The notes beneath the pieces were generated by a model. It worked only from the letters and a program-made list of their open reading frames with translations, was not told the DNA's origin and ran no database searches. From contig JBOGPP010000002.1 of the NCBI GenBank assembly GCA_050748485.1, positions 40,041-104,040 on the forward strand: a DNA stretch of 64,000 bases, read 5' to 3'. How positions within the stretch are numbered: position 1 is the first letter of the stretch; every line of letters begins with the position of its first letter. A program made the position numbers and the translations under genes. Of the stretch, positions 18,229 to 28,528 are shown piece by piece. Origin of the DNA: TH5896 sp050748485. GTDB lineage: Archaea; Thermoproteota; Nitrososphaeria; Nitrososphaerales; Nitrososphaeraceae.

Positions 18229-18732
18229 TTTCTCTATACTAATCTGATTCAACTCAATCGAAAACAAACTCTATTTTATGTCTAGAAAGCGTAGGAGATT
18301 CCAAAGTTCTTTGACATTAATTAAAGACCAGACAATATATCGGCCAAGGCATACTTCTTTATCTGATTATATGCATGTTGCATCAACCATGACTTTCCTC
18401 TGAATTAATCTGTTACTATTTGGGTATCTCTTCTGCAAAATTTTTGGCTGATTTGAATCTACCCATTGCCTATAGTAACGAATGATATCCGTCTTTGCGA
18501 AGCTTAGACATTTTTTTAGTAGTAGTGCCTCAATTTAGAATTGAAGAAATTCATAAAAAATGCATGGATATTGCGTAGATCAATATTTATGATGCATTAC
18601 CTAGTGTTGTGTGTGGAATATTTGGCATTTCAAGAAATTGTTTCATCAAATAGAACTACCTTTCATAGGAACAATCTGTTTTTGACTTATCTAGTCTCAG
18701 GATCGAGCTATCCAGGGTGATGTTGATATAGT
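18229..18732. other. Gene-free stretch
   Basis: About 500 AT-rich bases between tbp and the LarA-like gene. I see no convincing open frame, RNA gene or repeat. Confidence 0.5.
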
Positions 18733-19848
18733 ATGCCCGAGCTGTGGCTAAAATACGGCCAAACTTCTGTGGTATTGGACATCAAGTATGAAAATCTACA
18801 GGCTCACATTTATCCAGCTCCATCTGTAGATTACTTGGCGGAACAACGAATAGAGGATGAACTGTCAAATATCGACATCACTGATAACACAATCATAGTT
18901 GTCTTATCGGTTTCAAAGGCAGTTTTAGATTTGGTAGATCAAATCTCTCAAAGAGCTGTCCTTAAAGGCTATGATCGTATTGCTTTTACCTCTCGTACGG
19001 ATCTTTTGAAGATGCTTAGAAATTCATTACGGAAACAACCTTTTCCTGTATATGATTCGACAAATGCGTCACTATTCCCATTGCTAAGCAAATACAAGAA
19101 TATGCTATGCATCTCCCAAGCTAGATATGATCCTTTGTTTGGTTATGGTGGAAGCCCCACTTTGCTGCTGCGACAATTTTACCCCGTGGAAATGAACGAA
19201 GCATTCTACGTACGATCAAATAACTCGCCTAACCCCCACAATAAATTTTTACCATTAGAAGTTGCCTTGCGCACGGTCGACAACTTGAAAGCTAATTCGA
19301 TCGAAATAGTAGGCAGTCCAAGAATCTTGAGCTTACACCATGGAACCATTTCTCAGTCATTTGAAAGTGCCATTCGCTCACTAGATCTTGGTAAAAAAAC
19401 TACCCAGGAGAGGTGCCAAACTACGTTGATAAGTCCCGGTGACGACCTCGAATCACACCTCACTTTATATTCTTCACTCAACTCACTCTGGAACGTAATG
19501 GGGTCTATCAAGGAAGGAGGATTAGCAGTGTTGCTTTCAGAAAATGAAATGGGCCTCGGTTGCAAAGCGTTAGAAATGTACGTCCAAGAAAAACTGGATC
19601 TACAGAAACACCTGCAAGAGAAGCTTCAATACTTGGAAGGGTTAGAACATGTTCTATTTCTACAGGAGTTAACAAAAAATTATGATTTAGGAATAATTTC
19701 AACTTTACCCGAATATTATCTACTAAAGTTAGGACTCGTTCCCTTCAAATCCATCAAGGAATGTTACCATAAAGCTTTGTCGAAGTTTGGAAGATCACAA
19801 AAAATACTCGTGATCACAGGTGCAGATATCCTCTCTCTAGCCGATTAG
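18733..19848 (+). CDS. LarA-like protein (lactate racemase fold) without the catalytic motifs
   Basis: By eye the 371-residue protein follows nickel-dependent 2-hydroxyacid racemase LarA from end to end. It has an N-terminal YGQTSVVLDI...ENL segment, a middle FGYGGSPTLLL (136-146) where LarA has FSGGRK, KEGGLAVLLSENEMGLG where LarA has KEGGTIIMVAGARDGHG, and a C-terminal LVPFKSIKECYHKAL helix. The lysine that binds the nickel-pincer nucleotide (GGRK in LarA) is replaced, and the HRP histidine motif is missing. It is about 50 residues shorter than LarA. It therefore probably does not hold the cofactor; a scaffold, sensing or new catalytic role is open. The Lar maturation genes lie 17 kb away. 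Confidence 0.6.
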   Translation: MPELWLKYGQTSVVLDIKYENLQAHIYPAPSVDYLAEQRIEDELSNIDITDNTIIVVLSVSKAVLDLVDQISQRAVLKGYDRIAFTSRTDLLKMLRNSLRKQPFPVYDSTNASLFPLLSKYKNMLCISQARYDPLFGYGGSPTLLLRQFYPVEMNEAFYVRSNNSPNPHNKFLPLEVALRTVDNLKANSIEIVGSPRILSLHHGTISQSFESAIRSLDLGKKTTQERCQTTLISPGDDLESHLTLYSSLNSLWNVMGSIKEGGLAVLLSENEMGLGCKALEMYVQEKLDLQKHLQEKLQYLEGLEHVLFLQELTKNYDLGIISTLPEYYLLKLGLVPFKSIKECYHKALSKFGRSQKILVITGADILSLAD

Positions 19849-19864
19849 TCCCAATATTTTGGGA
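19849..19864 (+). terminator. Short hairpin after the LarA-like gene
   Basis: TCCCAA and TTGGGA form a 6-bp stem with a 4-nt loop directly after the TAG stop. It may mark the transcript end, though no long T-run follows. Confidence 0.3.
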
Positions 19865-20108
19865 ACAGTGGTAGATATCGTAGCCTTCAGAAATCATTGA
19901 AAACTCTAAAGAGCCATCTTCTGAACGAATGATTTAGAAACTGAACGTATGCCTGAAAAATTGAGAAATTTAGTCAAATTCTAATGCGGAAATTTTTAGA
20001 CCAGATAAAGATATACCTATATATCGAGGAGGAGTGAGGAGTATCAGAATTTGTATTGCATATTGCATCCATTTATACAATTACTCAGTACAGGAGATAG
20101 TCAAGTAT

Positions 20109-20360
20109 TTGTCAACTGAGAAGAAGATTGTTAAAATAACTGATCATATTTACCAACCTAAGCATGAAATTCTGCCTAGACCCGAAGCCGGCGAAGTCCT
20201 GAAGCGATACAACGCTAAACCAAGCCAACTCCCGTATATAATGTTAAGCGATAAAGGTTTACAGGACCTTGACGTTAGGCCCGGCGATATCATAAAGATC
20301 ACTCGCAAAAGTGCTACTGCGGGTGAAAGTGTATATTACCGGTATGTGGTAGAGGGGTAG
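20109..20360 (+). CDS. rpoH: RNA polymerase subunit Rpo5 (RpoH)
   Basis: Rpo5 is the archaeal match of the C-terminal domain of eukaryotic RPB5 and forms part of the lower jaw of RNA polymerase. The signature HIYQPKHEIL, then LPYIMLSDKGL, RPGDIIKITRKS and YYRYVVEG are all present. I choose TTG at 20109 because it gives the usual length of about 83 residues and a GGAG lies 12 nt upstream. The frame stays open to a GTG at 20034, but those extra 25 residues match nothing. It opens the rpoH-rpoB-rpoA-rpl30e operon. Confidence 0.93.
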   Translation: MSTEKKIVKITDHIYQPKHEILPRPEAGEVLKRYNAKPSQLPYIMLSDKGLQDLDVRPGDIIKITRKSATAGESVYYRYVVEG

Positions 20361-20378
20361 GAATAATTTAGGTGGTGG

Positions 20379-23300
20379 TTGTTCGGTATGTGGCCTATTA
20401 TAAATGACATTTTGAGAAAGGAAGGAGTAGCAAGACAACATTTGAATTCCTATAACGAATTCATGGAGAAAGGGATTCAAAGCATTATCGATGAAGTTGC
20501 GGAAATAGAGATAGAGACCTCAGAGTATCCTTACAAGATAAAGCTTGGAAAGATAAAACTGCAGCAGCCGAGAATTATGGAGCTCGACGGCTCAATAACC
20601 CATGTAGCGCCTATGGAAGCACGTTTGAGAAACTTGACATACGCATCACCGATCATGTTAGAATGCAGTATCGTAGAAGATGGTAAGATATTGGAATCGA
20701 GGTTTATTCACATAGGAGATATGCCTGTGATGGTAAAATCCAATGCTTGTATATTGCATAATATGCCAGAGCATAAGCTAATTGAGTTGGCTGAAGATCC
20801 ACGAGATCCGGGTGGATATTTTGTCATCAATGGTTCAGAGAGAGTCATTGTAGGTTTGGAAGATCTTTCATATAACAAGATTATAGTCGATATGGAAGAA
20901 GCCACTGGTACTCTCTTGTACAAGGCAAAAGTATACTCTTCTATTGTTGGCTATAGAGCAAAGTTGGAACTAATAATGAGACCAGATGGATCTGTAGTAG
21001 CGAAGATACCTGGATCTCCAGTGGATGTGCCCTTAATCACATTGGTGCGAGCTCTTGGACTAGAAACCGACAAGGACATCGCAAATGGGGTATCTTTGAA
21101 TACCCTCATACAAGACGAGCTCGAACCTTCTTTTGAAAAATCAAGTGATGTTATCACAAGTCGGGATGCAATAATCTATATCAGTAAGCGTATTGCTCCA
21201 GGTATGCTTGAAGAATTTCAGATCAAGAGAGCTGAAACGCTTCTTGATTGGGGACTTTTACCTCATTTAGGAAAAAACCCTGATAACCGGCACGAAAAAG
21301 CACTATTCCTAGGTGAAGCAGCGAGTAAATTGATCGAACTTAAACTTGGTTGGATTGATACAGACGACAAAGATCATTATGGTAATAAAGTAATAAAATT
21401 CGCCGGGCAAATGCTCGCAGATTTATTCCGTACAGCATTCCGGAACTTAATTCGCGATATGAAGTACCAGCTCGAACGGTCGGGTCAGAAGCGAGGAATT
21501 AACGCTGTTGCTGCTGCTGTTCGGCCTGGGATAATATCAGATAAACTGAATAATGCGATAGCAACGGGAAACTGGGGAAGAGGTCGGGTCGGAGTAACCC
21601 AGCTCCTCGACAGGACGAATTATATGTCAACCGTAAGCCATTTGCGTCGTATTCAATCTCCTCTGAGTAGGAGTCAGCCTAATTTTGAAGCAAGGGATCT
21701 CCACGCAACTCATTTTGGTCGCATTTGTCCTGCCGAAACACCAGAAGGCTCTAACTGCGGATTAGTCAAAAATCTGGCTCTATCCGCTATTATATCGGTG
21801 AGCGTTTCTTCGGCAGAGATTGTCGAAAAGCTATTTGAATTAGGGGTTGAACATGTGGACGAAGCGAATGAGAACCTAAAAAGGATAGGAGCTAGAGTAT
21901 TTGTTGATGGGCAGCTTGTTGGATATGTAGAGGATGGTGGCCATCTGGCTAACACGCTAAGGACAATGAGGAGATCGGGTAAGATTCATCCCCACGTAGG
22001 TGTTTATCTCTACAGTTCATTAAACGATAATGCAACAAGACGTCTTTACATTAGCTGCAATTCTGGTCGTGTGCTGAGACCTTTGATTATTGTAAGAGAT
22101 GGACGATCCTTGATTACCGATGAAATAATTGAAAAGATTCAAAAGAAATTCCTTTCATGGACTGATCTTCTGCACACAGGCATCTTGGAATTAGTCGACG
22201 CGAACGAAGAGGAGAATTGTTTCGTTGACATAGCGGCTGATATTATAGACCCTTCACACACCCATTTGGAAGTTTTCCCTTCCTCCATTTTGGGAGTTGG
22301 AGCATCCATCATCCCGTACCCAGAACACAATCAATCTCCACGAAACACCTATGAGAGTGCAATGGCAAAACAAAGTCTCGGCTTCTCTACGCCGTTAATG
22401 AACGCGAGTACATACGTAAGACAACATTTAATGCTTTATCCTCAAACTCCAATGGTTAGCACCAAGGCTATAAACTTGCTAGGCCTTGACGACAGACCAA
22501 CCGGGCAGAATGCAATCGTGGCAGTCCTTCCATATGAAGGATATAACATAGAAGATGCTGTAGTATTTAACAAGTCTGCAGTTGATAGAGGGTTTGGAAG
22601 GACCTTCTTTTATAGAGTGTACGAAGCGGAGGCAAAGCAGTATCCCGGTGGCATGAAAGATAACTTCGAATTACCTTCATCCGACGAGAATATACGCGGT
22701 TACAGGGGGGAAAAGGCATATCGACTTTTGGAACAGGACGGTGCTATAATGCATGAAGCGGTTGTCGTCGGTGGGGATATTCTGATTGGTCGTACCTCAC
22801 CTCCTAGATTCATGGAGGAATATAGAGAATTTGAGGTCAAAGGACCATATAGGAGGGATACTTCTATAGGGGTTAGACCTTCTGAGAATGGAGTTGTTGA
22901 CACCGTCATAATGACTCAGTCTGTGGAGGGTGGCAAAATGTTTAAGATACGTGTTCGCGATATGCGAATTCCTGAAATTGGCGACAAATTCGCATCAAGA
23001 CACGGGCAGAAAGGTGTTGTCGGCATGCTCGTTAACCAAGAGGATTTACCCTACTCGGAGAACGGGATAGTTCCTGATGTCATGATTAATCCCCACGCAT
23101 TCCCATCTCGTATGACAGTAGGCCAGTTTCTGGAATCACTTGGGGGCAAAGCAGCTGCACTTAGAGGAAGAATTGTAGATGGATCAGCATTTCTAGGAGA
23201 AAAACTAGATCAGCTTAAGGACGTGCTCCAAGATTATGGTTTCAAATTTACTGGGAAGGAAGTAATGTATGATGGCAGAACCGGAAGAAAATTCCCAGCT

Positions 23301-23717
23301 GATGTTTATGTGGGGGTAGTCTATTATCAGAAACTCCATCATATGGTAGCAGATAAAATCCACAGCAGGGCTAGGGGGCAAGTACAAATGCTTACCAAAC
23401 AGCCAACAGAGGGTCGAGCAAGAGGAGGCGGATTAAGATTCGGTGAAATGGAACGAGATTGCCTCATCGCTTACGGTGCTTCAATGATGCTCAAGGACAG
23501 GCTCCTGGAAGAGTCAGACAAAGCTGAAATAAACGTATGCGAGCGATGCGGCCTTTTGGCTTATTATGACATTAAACAGCGCAGATACATTTGTAGAGTG
23601 TGTGGTGATAAAGCAAAGATCTCATCTGTCATTATTGCGTACGCCTTTAAGTTATTGTTGCAGGAGATGATGAGTTTGAATGTTGCGCCACGCTTATTGG
23701 CTAAGGACAAAGTTTAG
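20379..23717 (+). CDS. rpoB: RNA polymerase subunit Rpo2 (RpoB), unsplit
   Basis: This second-largest subunit forms one side of the active cleft. At 1112 residues it carries both halves (B' and B'') in one chain, as in crenarchaea and thaumarchaea. Recognisable parts are the fork and hybrid-binding region GRICPAETPEGSNCG, the GYNIEDAVVFNKS segment, the catalytic-region PEIGDKFASRHGQKGV and the C-terminal zinc site C1054/C1057/C1072/C1075. The frame starts at a TTG at 20379; an ATG three codons later fits the upstream GGTGG better. It lies 18 nt after rpoH and 14 nt before rpoA. Confidence 0.98.
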   Translation: MFGMWPIINDILRKEGVARQHLNSYNEFMEKGIQSIIDEVAEIEIETSEYPYKIKLGKIKLQQPRIMELDGSITHVAPMEARLRNLTYASPIMLECSIVEDGKILESRFIHIGDMPVMVKSNACILHNMPEHKLIELAEDPRDPGGYFVINGSERVIVGLEDLSYNKIIVDMEEATGTLLYKAKVYSSIVGYRAKLELIMRPDGSVVAKIPGSPVDVPLITLVRALGLETDKDIANGVSLNTLIQDELEPSFEKSSDVITSRDAIIYISKRIAPGMLEEFQIKRAETLLDWGLLPHLGKNPDNRHEKALFLGEAASKLIELKLGWIDTDDKDHYGNKVIKFAGQMLADLFRTAFRNLIRDMKYQLERSGQKRGINAVAAAVRPGIISDKLNNAIATGNWGRGRVGVTQLLDRTNYMSTVSHLRRIQSPLSRSQPNFEARDLHATHFGRICPAETPEGSNCGLVKNLALSAIISVSVSSAEIVEKLFELGVEHVDEANENLKRIGARVFVDGQLVGYVEDGGHLANTLRTMRRSGKIHPHVGVYLYSSLNDNATRRLYISCNSGRVLRPLIIVRDGRSLITDEIIEKIQKKFLSWTDLLHTGILELVDANEEENCFVDIAADIIDPSHTHLEVFPSSILGVGASIIPYPEHNQSPRNTYESAMAKQSLGFSTPLMNASTYVRQHLMLYPQTPMVSTKAINLLGLDDRPTGQNAIVAVLPYEGYNIEDAVVFNKSAVDRGFGRTFFYRVYEAEAKQYPGGMKDNFELPSSDENIRGYRGEKAYRLLEQDGAIMHEAVVVGGDILIGRTSPPRFMEEYREFEVKGPYRRDTSIGVRPSENGVVDTVIMTQSVEGGKMFKIRVRDMRIPEIGDKFASRHGQKGVVGMLVNQEDLPYSENGIVPDVMINPHAFPSRMTVGQFLESLGGKAAALRGRIVDGSAFLGEKLDQLKDVLQDYGFKFTGKEVMYDGRTGRKFPADVYVGVVYYQKLHHMVADKIHSRARGQVQMLTKQPTEGRARGGGLRFGEMERDCLIAYGASMMLKDRLLEESDKAEINVCERCGLLAYYDIKQRRYICRVCGDKAKISSVIIAYAFKLLLQEMMSLNVAPRLLAKDKV

Positions 23718-23731
23718 GAGGAGATTACAAT

Positions 23732-26700
23732 TTGACAGAAGAATCTATGAAAATATTAGGGGGAATAAAATTTAGCATCTGGTCACCAGTAGAAGTGCGC
23801 AAATTTAGCGTTGCTGAAATTACTGCTCCAGAAACCTACGACGAAGACGGTATGCCTGTTCAGGGAGGTTTGATGGATAGTAGGCTTGGCACATTGGAAC
23901 CTGGCCAAAAATGCGGAACATGTGGGAACACATCAGCAAGATGTCCTGGCCACTTCGGGCATATTGAGCTCGCGGAGCCAGTACTGCATATCGCATTCGT
24001 AGATGATATTCACAAATTGCTTATCACCTGCTGCAGATCATGTAGCAGAGTGAAACTAGGCCACGGTGATATCGAAAAATATCGTGCATTGCGGAACGCA
24101 AAAGCTGCATATTCCGTTATAACCTTGGAGAACGTTAAGGATGAAATAATAGAGAAGGCAAAGAAGGTTAAAGTCTGTCCACATTGCGAGAAGGAACAGT
24201 ACGAATTGGTGTTTACGAAACCAACAATTTTTGTAGAAAAGACTGAAGCCGGAGAGAACCGGTTGCTTCCAATTACTATTAGGGAAAGGATGATGAATAT
24301 CCCTGATGACGATCTTCTCTTGCTTGGATACGATTCTAAAACAGCTAGGCCAGAATGGTTTGTGCTACAGGTTCTTCCTGTGCCCCCGGTCACTGTGAGA
24401 CCTTCCATTATACTGGAAACAGGCATAAGATCAGAAGACGATTTAACCCACAAGTTAGTAGATATAATACGCGTTAATCAACGGTTGAAGGAGAGTAAAG
24501 AAGCAGGTACACCCCCGTTAATAGTTCAGGATTTGGTAGATCTATTACAGTATCATGTTACTACGTACTTCGATAATGAGGTCTCCGGGATTCCACAAGC
24601 GCATCACCGTTCTGGAAGGCCTTTGAAGACACTTACCCAAAGATTGAAGGGAAAGGAAGGTAGATTTAGAGGATCCCTGTCTGGGAAAAGGGTAGATTTT
24701 TCAAGTAGAACTGTAATTTCACCAGATCCCAATTTGACAATTTCAAGTGTGGGTGTGCCTGTTGACGTAGCCAAGAAGCTTACTATTCCAGAGACAGTCT
24801 CCCAATGGAATCTTGACCGTCTGAAAACACTTGTTGTTAATGGACCCAACATATATCCGGGAGCAAATTACATTATTAGGCCAGATGGTGTCAAGATAAG
24901 GCTCGATTACGTGAGCGATAGGGAGATGGTTGCTGAATCCCTTGCGTCAAACTATGTTGTAGAGAGGCATCTTTCAGACGGTGATATCGTGATTTTTAAT
25001 CGTCAACCATCACTTCATAGAATGTCCATTATGGCACATTACGTTAGAGTTCTTCCTTATCGTACATTTAGATTGCACCCAGCTGTGTGTCCTCCTTATA
25101 ATGCAGATTTTGATGGAGATGAAATGAATCTGCATGTACCTCAAAGTGAAGAAGCTCGAGCTGAGGCCGCATTGCTGATGAGAGTTCAAGATCAGTTGAT
25201 ATCTCCCAGATACGGAGGGCCAATTATAGGTGGCATCAGAGATTTCATCACCGGGGCTTATATTCTCACCTCAAAGGAAACATTTCTGAATAGAGAGGAA
25301 TTCGCTAACATGGCTTTAAGTGGCGGTTATGGAGGTGTGCTTCCACACGCAGATTCAAAAGATGGAGATTATCAGCCTTATACTGGCAAACAGCTCTTTT
25401 CACTATTCTTCCCTGATGATTTCAATTTTGTTATCACTTCCAAGTGGAACAAAGCATCCAAAGGCGAGGGCAAAGATGTCATAATCAGAAACGGTCAACT
25501 CCTAGGTGGAGTTATAGACAAAGCATCGATTGGTGCTGAAGAGCCAGATAGTGTTCTTCACCGAATAGCAAAGGACTACGGAAACGACGCGGCACGAAAA
25601 TTCTTGGACTCGATCCTGATTATACTTAAGACCTTTTTGACTCAACGTGGGTTCTCCTACGGGTATTCGGATTTATGGCTGAACGATGAAACAAGAAAAG
25701 AAATTAGCACTATTATACAACGGGCTTATGAAAAGGTGGACGAGTTAATAAAGCAATACAAGGACGGGACTCTCCCTCTTACCCGAGGCTTGTCTCCGGA
25801 GGAAGCTTTAGAGCTTTATGTAGTCAATGAATTATCTAGGGCCAGGGATAGGGCGGGAAAAACAGCCGATCGAGCTTTTCCCGATGATAATTCTGGTGTA
25901 ATTATGGCGTCTACTGGAGCAAGAGGTTCAACCTTGAACATCGGTCAGATGACTGCGGCTTTGGGACAGCAATCCATTAGAGGGAAGCGCATCAACAAGG
26001 GTTATCATAACAGATCTCTACCCCATTTTAGGATAAATGACACCAATCCTGACGCGAAGGGATTTGTCAAATCCAATTATAGGGACGGGTTGAGCCCATT
26101 GGAGTTCTTCTTCCATGCGATGGGCGGTCGTGAAGGCTTGGTAGATACCGCCGTAAGGACCCAACAGTCAGGATACATGCAAAGGAGATTGATAAATGCA
26201 CTAGAGCATCTGAAGATCGAATATGACCTGACTGTGAGGGACCCTCACGGAAATATCATCCAGTATTTGTACGGAGAAGACGGTATCGATCCTGCGAAGA
26301 GCGACCATGGGGAGGCTGTTAATATACTTAGATTGATAGAAGGTGAATCAATTGTAGATGAAGGTAAGAAAGCCACCGTCCTTGAAATTGCAAAGATACT
26401 ATATTCATATGGCGCTAATCTCAACGTGAAAGTAAAATCTAATCTAGAGACGACATTATTGAATAACCGACTTAGCAAGGCTGGAGTAGAAAAGGCAGTT
26501 AGAAAAATTGTAGATTTCACAGAGAAAGCCATGGCAGAACCAGGTGAGGCTGTTGGCGTGGTCACAGCACAATCCATAGGTGAACCGGGTACACAAATGA
26601 CTCTCAGAACCTTCCACTTTGCGGGCGTCAAAGAAAGAAATGTCACGTTAGGATTACCCCGCTTAATTGAGCTTGTAGACGCACGGAAGAAACCAGTTAC

Positions 26701-27559
26701 TCCCACCATGGATATCTACTTGGATGAAGAACACAAAGTTAGTAGGGAAAAGGCCTTACAAGTAGCTAAAGAGATCATTTTCACTAGAGTTTCTGATCTA
26801 ATAGAAAAAACTGATACCGACTATAGTGGGATTCTAAACTTTTACTTCTCTGAATCACAGCTTGCTGAACGCGGATGTGAACTTGAACAGGTATTTGATG
26901 TACTAAAAGGTTCCAAGAAGAAATATGACATTAGTATGAAAGAAAAGCCGTATCAAATACGCGTCTCAATTCCAGACGACCCAGACGCCCAAACGATCTT
27001 GACCTTGAAGAACAAACTTTTGAATGCTAGAGTTAAAGGTGTGCCTGATATCGAAAGAGTTACCATCGTAAAGCAAGATGAAGAATGGGTTATACAAACG
27101 TCAGGATCGAACCTATCCAAGGTGGTTCAAATTCCTGGTGTAGACACTCGAAGGGTTTCGACAAATAATGTCTACGAGATCTGGCAGACATTAGGAATAG
27201 AGGCCGCTAGGACCGCATTGGTGAAAGAGATCACAAACACTTTGGAGGAACAAGGGCTGGAGGTCGATCTCCGCCATATCATGTTGGTGGCTGATTTGAT
27301 GTCCTCTAAAGGGTACCTGCAGCAGATAGGAAGGCATGGAATAGCCGGAACAAAAACCTCTGTACTGGCAAGGGCAGCATTTGAAATTACAGTTCCCACC
27401 ATTGCGAGAGCTTCCCTCGAAGGGCAGGTAGAGACCCTGAGGGGAGTCACAGAAAACGTTATAGTAGGAGCTACTGTACCCGTAGGTACTGGCATGGTTG
27501 ATCTCTATATGAAAGTAAAGGAGGAGAGTGCTGATGAAAGCGCTAGAGAAACTGATTAA
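23732..27559 (+). CDS. rpoA: RNA polymerase subunit Rpo1, A' and A'' fused (RpoA)
   Basis: The 1275-residue largest subunit has the N-terminal zinc site CGTCGNTSARCPGHFGH (about 60-76), RQPSLHRMSI, the Mg-binding NADFDGDEMNLHVPQ (about 458-472), the bridge/trigger region SIGEPGTQMTLRTFHFAGV (about 948) and a full A'' tail. Most archaea encode A' and A'' as two genes. A single fused gene is a known thaumarchaeal trait and the best lineage marker here. The start is TTG, preceded by AGGAGGAG. The 3' end overlaps rpl30e. Confidence 0.98.
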   Translation: MTEESMKILGGIKFSIWSPVEVRKFSVAEITAPETYDEDGMPVQGGLMDSRLGTLEPGQKCGTCGNTSARCPGHFGHIELAEPVLHIAFVDDIHKLLITCCRSCSRVKLGHGDIEKYRALRNAKAAYSVITLENVKDEIIEKAKKVKVCPHCEKEQYELVFTKPTIFVEKTEAGENRLLPITIRERMMNIPDDDLLLLGYDSKTARPEWFVLQVLPVPPVTVRPSIILETGIRSEDDLTHKLVDIIRVNQRLKESKEAGTPPLIVQDLVDLLQYHVTTYFDNEVSGIPQAHHRSGRPLKTLTQRLKGKEGRFRGSLSGKRVDFSSRTVISPDPNLTISSVGVPVDVAKKLTIPETVSQWNLDRLKTLVVNGPNIYPGANYIIRPDGVKIRLDYVSDREMVAESLASNYVVERHLSDGDIVIFNRQPSLHRMSIMAHYVRVLPYRTFRLHPAVCPPYNADFDGDEMNLHVPQSEEARAEAALLMRVQDQLISPRYGGPIIGGIRDFITGAYILTSKETFLNREEFANMALSGGYGGVLPHADSKDGDYQPYTGKQLFSLFFPDDFNFVITSKWNKASKGEGKDVIIRNGQLLGGVIDKASIGAEEPDSVLHRIAKDYGNDAARKFLDSILIILKTFLTQRGFSYGYSDLWLNDETRKEISTIIQRAYEKVDELIKQYKDGTLPLTRGLSPEEALELYVVNELSRARDRAGKTADRAFPDDNSGVIMASTGARGSTLNIGQMTAALGQQSIRGKRINKGYHNRSLPHFRINDTNPDAKGFVKSNYRDGLSPLEFFFHAMGGREGLVDTAVRTQQSGYMQRRLINALEHLKIEYDLTVRDPHGNIIQYLYGEDGIDPAKSDHGEAVNILRLIEGESIVDEGKKATVLEIAKILYSYGANLNVKVKSNLETTLLNNRLSKAGVEKAVRKIVDFTEKAMAEPGEAVGVVTAQSIGEPGTQMTLRTFHFAGVKERNVTLGLPRLIELVDARKKPVTPTMDIYLDEEHKVSREKALQVAKEIIFTRVSDLIEKTDTDYSGILNFYFSESQLAERGCELEQVFDVLKGSKKKYDISMKEKPYQIRVSIPDDPDAQTILTLKNKLLNARVKGVPDIERVTIVKQDEEWVIQTSGSNLSKVVQIPGVDTRRVSTNNVYEIWQTLGIEAARTALVKEITNTLEEQGLEVDLRHIMLVADLMSSKGYLQQIGRHGIAGTKTSVLARAAFEITVPTIARASLEGQVETLRGVTENVIVGATVPVGTGMVDLYMKVKEESADESARETD

Positions 27560-27833
27560 AGAAGCAGTGGCAAGTGGCAAGTACAAGAAAGGAACTAAGG
27601 AGGTAACGAGATTCGCTAAAGGATCAAAATTAATACTTGTATCTGATTCAGTTAGTGATAAGAATAGAGTCAGTATTGAAGATCAAGCAAAGGCTAGTGG
27701 TATTCCAGTCCTTAAATTTCGTGGAACATCCGTCATGTTAGGGAGGGCTTGCAATCGACCACATAGGATATCCATGCTTTCCATACGGACTGGCTCTGAA
27801 GAAGAGATTCAAAACATTTTATCTGAAAAGTGA
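27534..27833 (+). CDS. rpl30e: Ribosomal protein L30e
   Basis: A ribosomal protein of the L7Ae/L30e RNA-binding fold. The protein has KLILVSDSV, the middle strand IPVLKFRGTSVMLGRAC and a normal length of about 99 residues. It overlaps the end of rpoA by 26 nt; I choose the ATG at 27534 because AAGGAGG lies about 9 nt upstream, though GTG at 27528 is possible. Its position after rpoA is shared by many archaea. Confidence 0.93.
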   Translation: MKALEKLIKEAVASGKYKKGTKEVTRFAKGSKLILVSDSVSDKNRVSIEDQAKASGIPVLKFRGTSVMLGRACNRPHRISMLSIRTGSEEEIQNILSEK

Positions 27834-28051
27834 ACTGTTTGCACGCTTTCAATTGCATGAAATATGATGCTGTGGCTTCGTGATTTGGCGATTTCATTAT
27901 ACGCTCCCTTTTCAAGCAATTATCCTACTGTTCTAGACTGCAGTTATAGTCATATACATGACATGGAAGACTTAAATTGGCGATAATGAATCAGAATTAC
28001 GAATTGCGTGCATGGTCTTTTTGCACTTCTGGTAATAAGAGGATTTAAGAT

Positions 28052-28528
28052 TTGACGGAAAAAATCAAGTTGACTTCCGATGAATTGCGACTTATGTCTC
28101 TATTTCAGAGCATTACGAGCGTAACGGCTAGGGATTGCGTGGTCGATGATAAGATGGATCGTGTTATTTTCATTGTCAATAAGGGCCAGATGGGCCTAGC
28201 TATAGGGAAGGGAGGTATGACTATCAGACAATTACAAAATGTTGTGGCTAAAAAAGTAGAATTGGTCGAATATTCTGAAGATGCAAGCGATTTCGTCCGC
28301 AATATACTGAACCCGCAGATGGTAAATGATGTAAAAATCACCCAGAGAACAGACGGCTCCAAGCAAGCAGTAGTTCTGGTGGACGCAAAGCGGAAAGGAG
28401 TAGTAGTAGGGAAGGAAGGGAGGAATGCCGAGAAGGCTAGATTACTGGCTAAGAGGTACTTTCAAATATCCAATGTTCTGATAACAAGTGCATCTGAAAG
28501 AATGATTGGAAATGAGGTTATGGATTAG
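28052..28528 (+). CDS. nusA: Transcription factor NusA, archaeal short form
   Basis: Archaeal NusA consists of two KH RNA-binding domains only. Both are visible in the 158 residues: the first with GQMGLAIGKGGMTIRQLQ (about 48-65), the second with KGVVVGKEGRNAEKARLL. The S1 and RNA-polymerase-binding domains of bacterial NusA are absent, as expected. The start is TTG. It directly abuts rps12 (stop at 28526-28528, start at 28529). It lies 218 nt after rpl30e, with a TATA-like GACTTAAATT at 27969-27978, so a new transcript may start here. Confidence 0.95.
   Translation: MTEKIKLTSDELRLMSLFQSITSVTARDCVVDDKMDRVIFIVNKGQMGLAIGKGGMTIRQLQNVVAKKVELVEYSEDASDFVRNILNPQMVNDVKITQRTDGSKQAVVLVDAKRKGVVVGKEGRNAEKARLLAKRYFQISNVLITSASERMIGNEVMD

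Noticed and set aside
27172..27586. Long minus-strand open frames opposite the end of rpoA
   Set aside because: They are antisense to a confidently assigned gene and have no family features.
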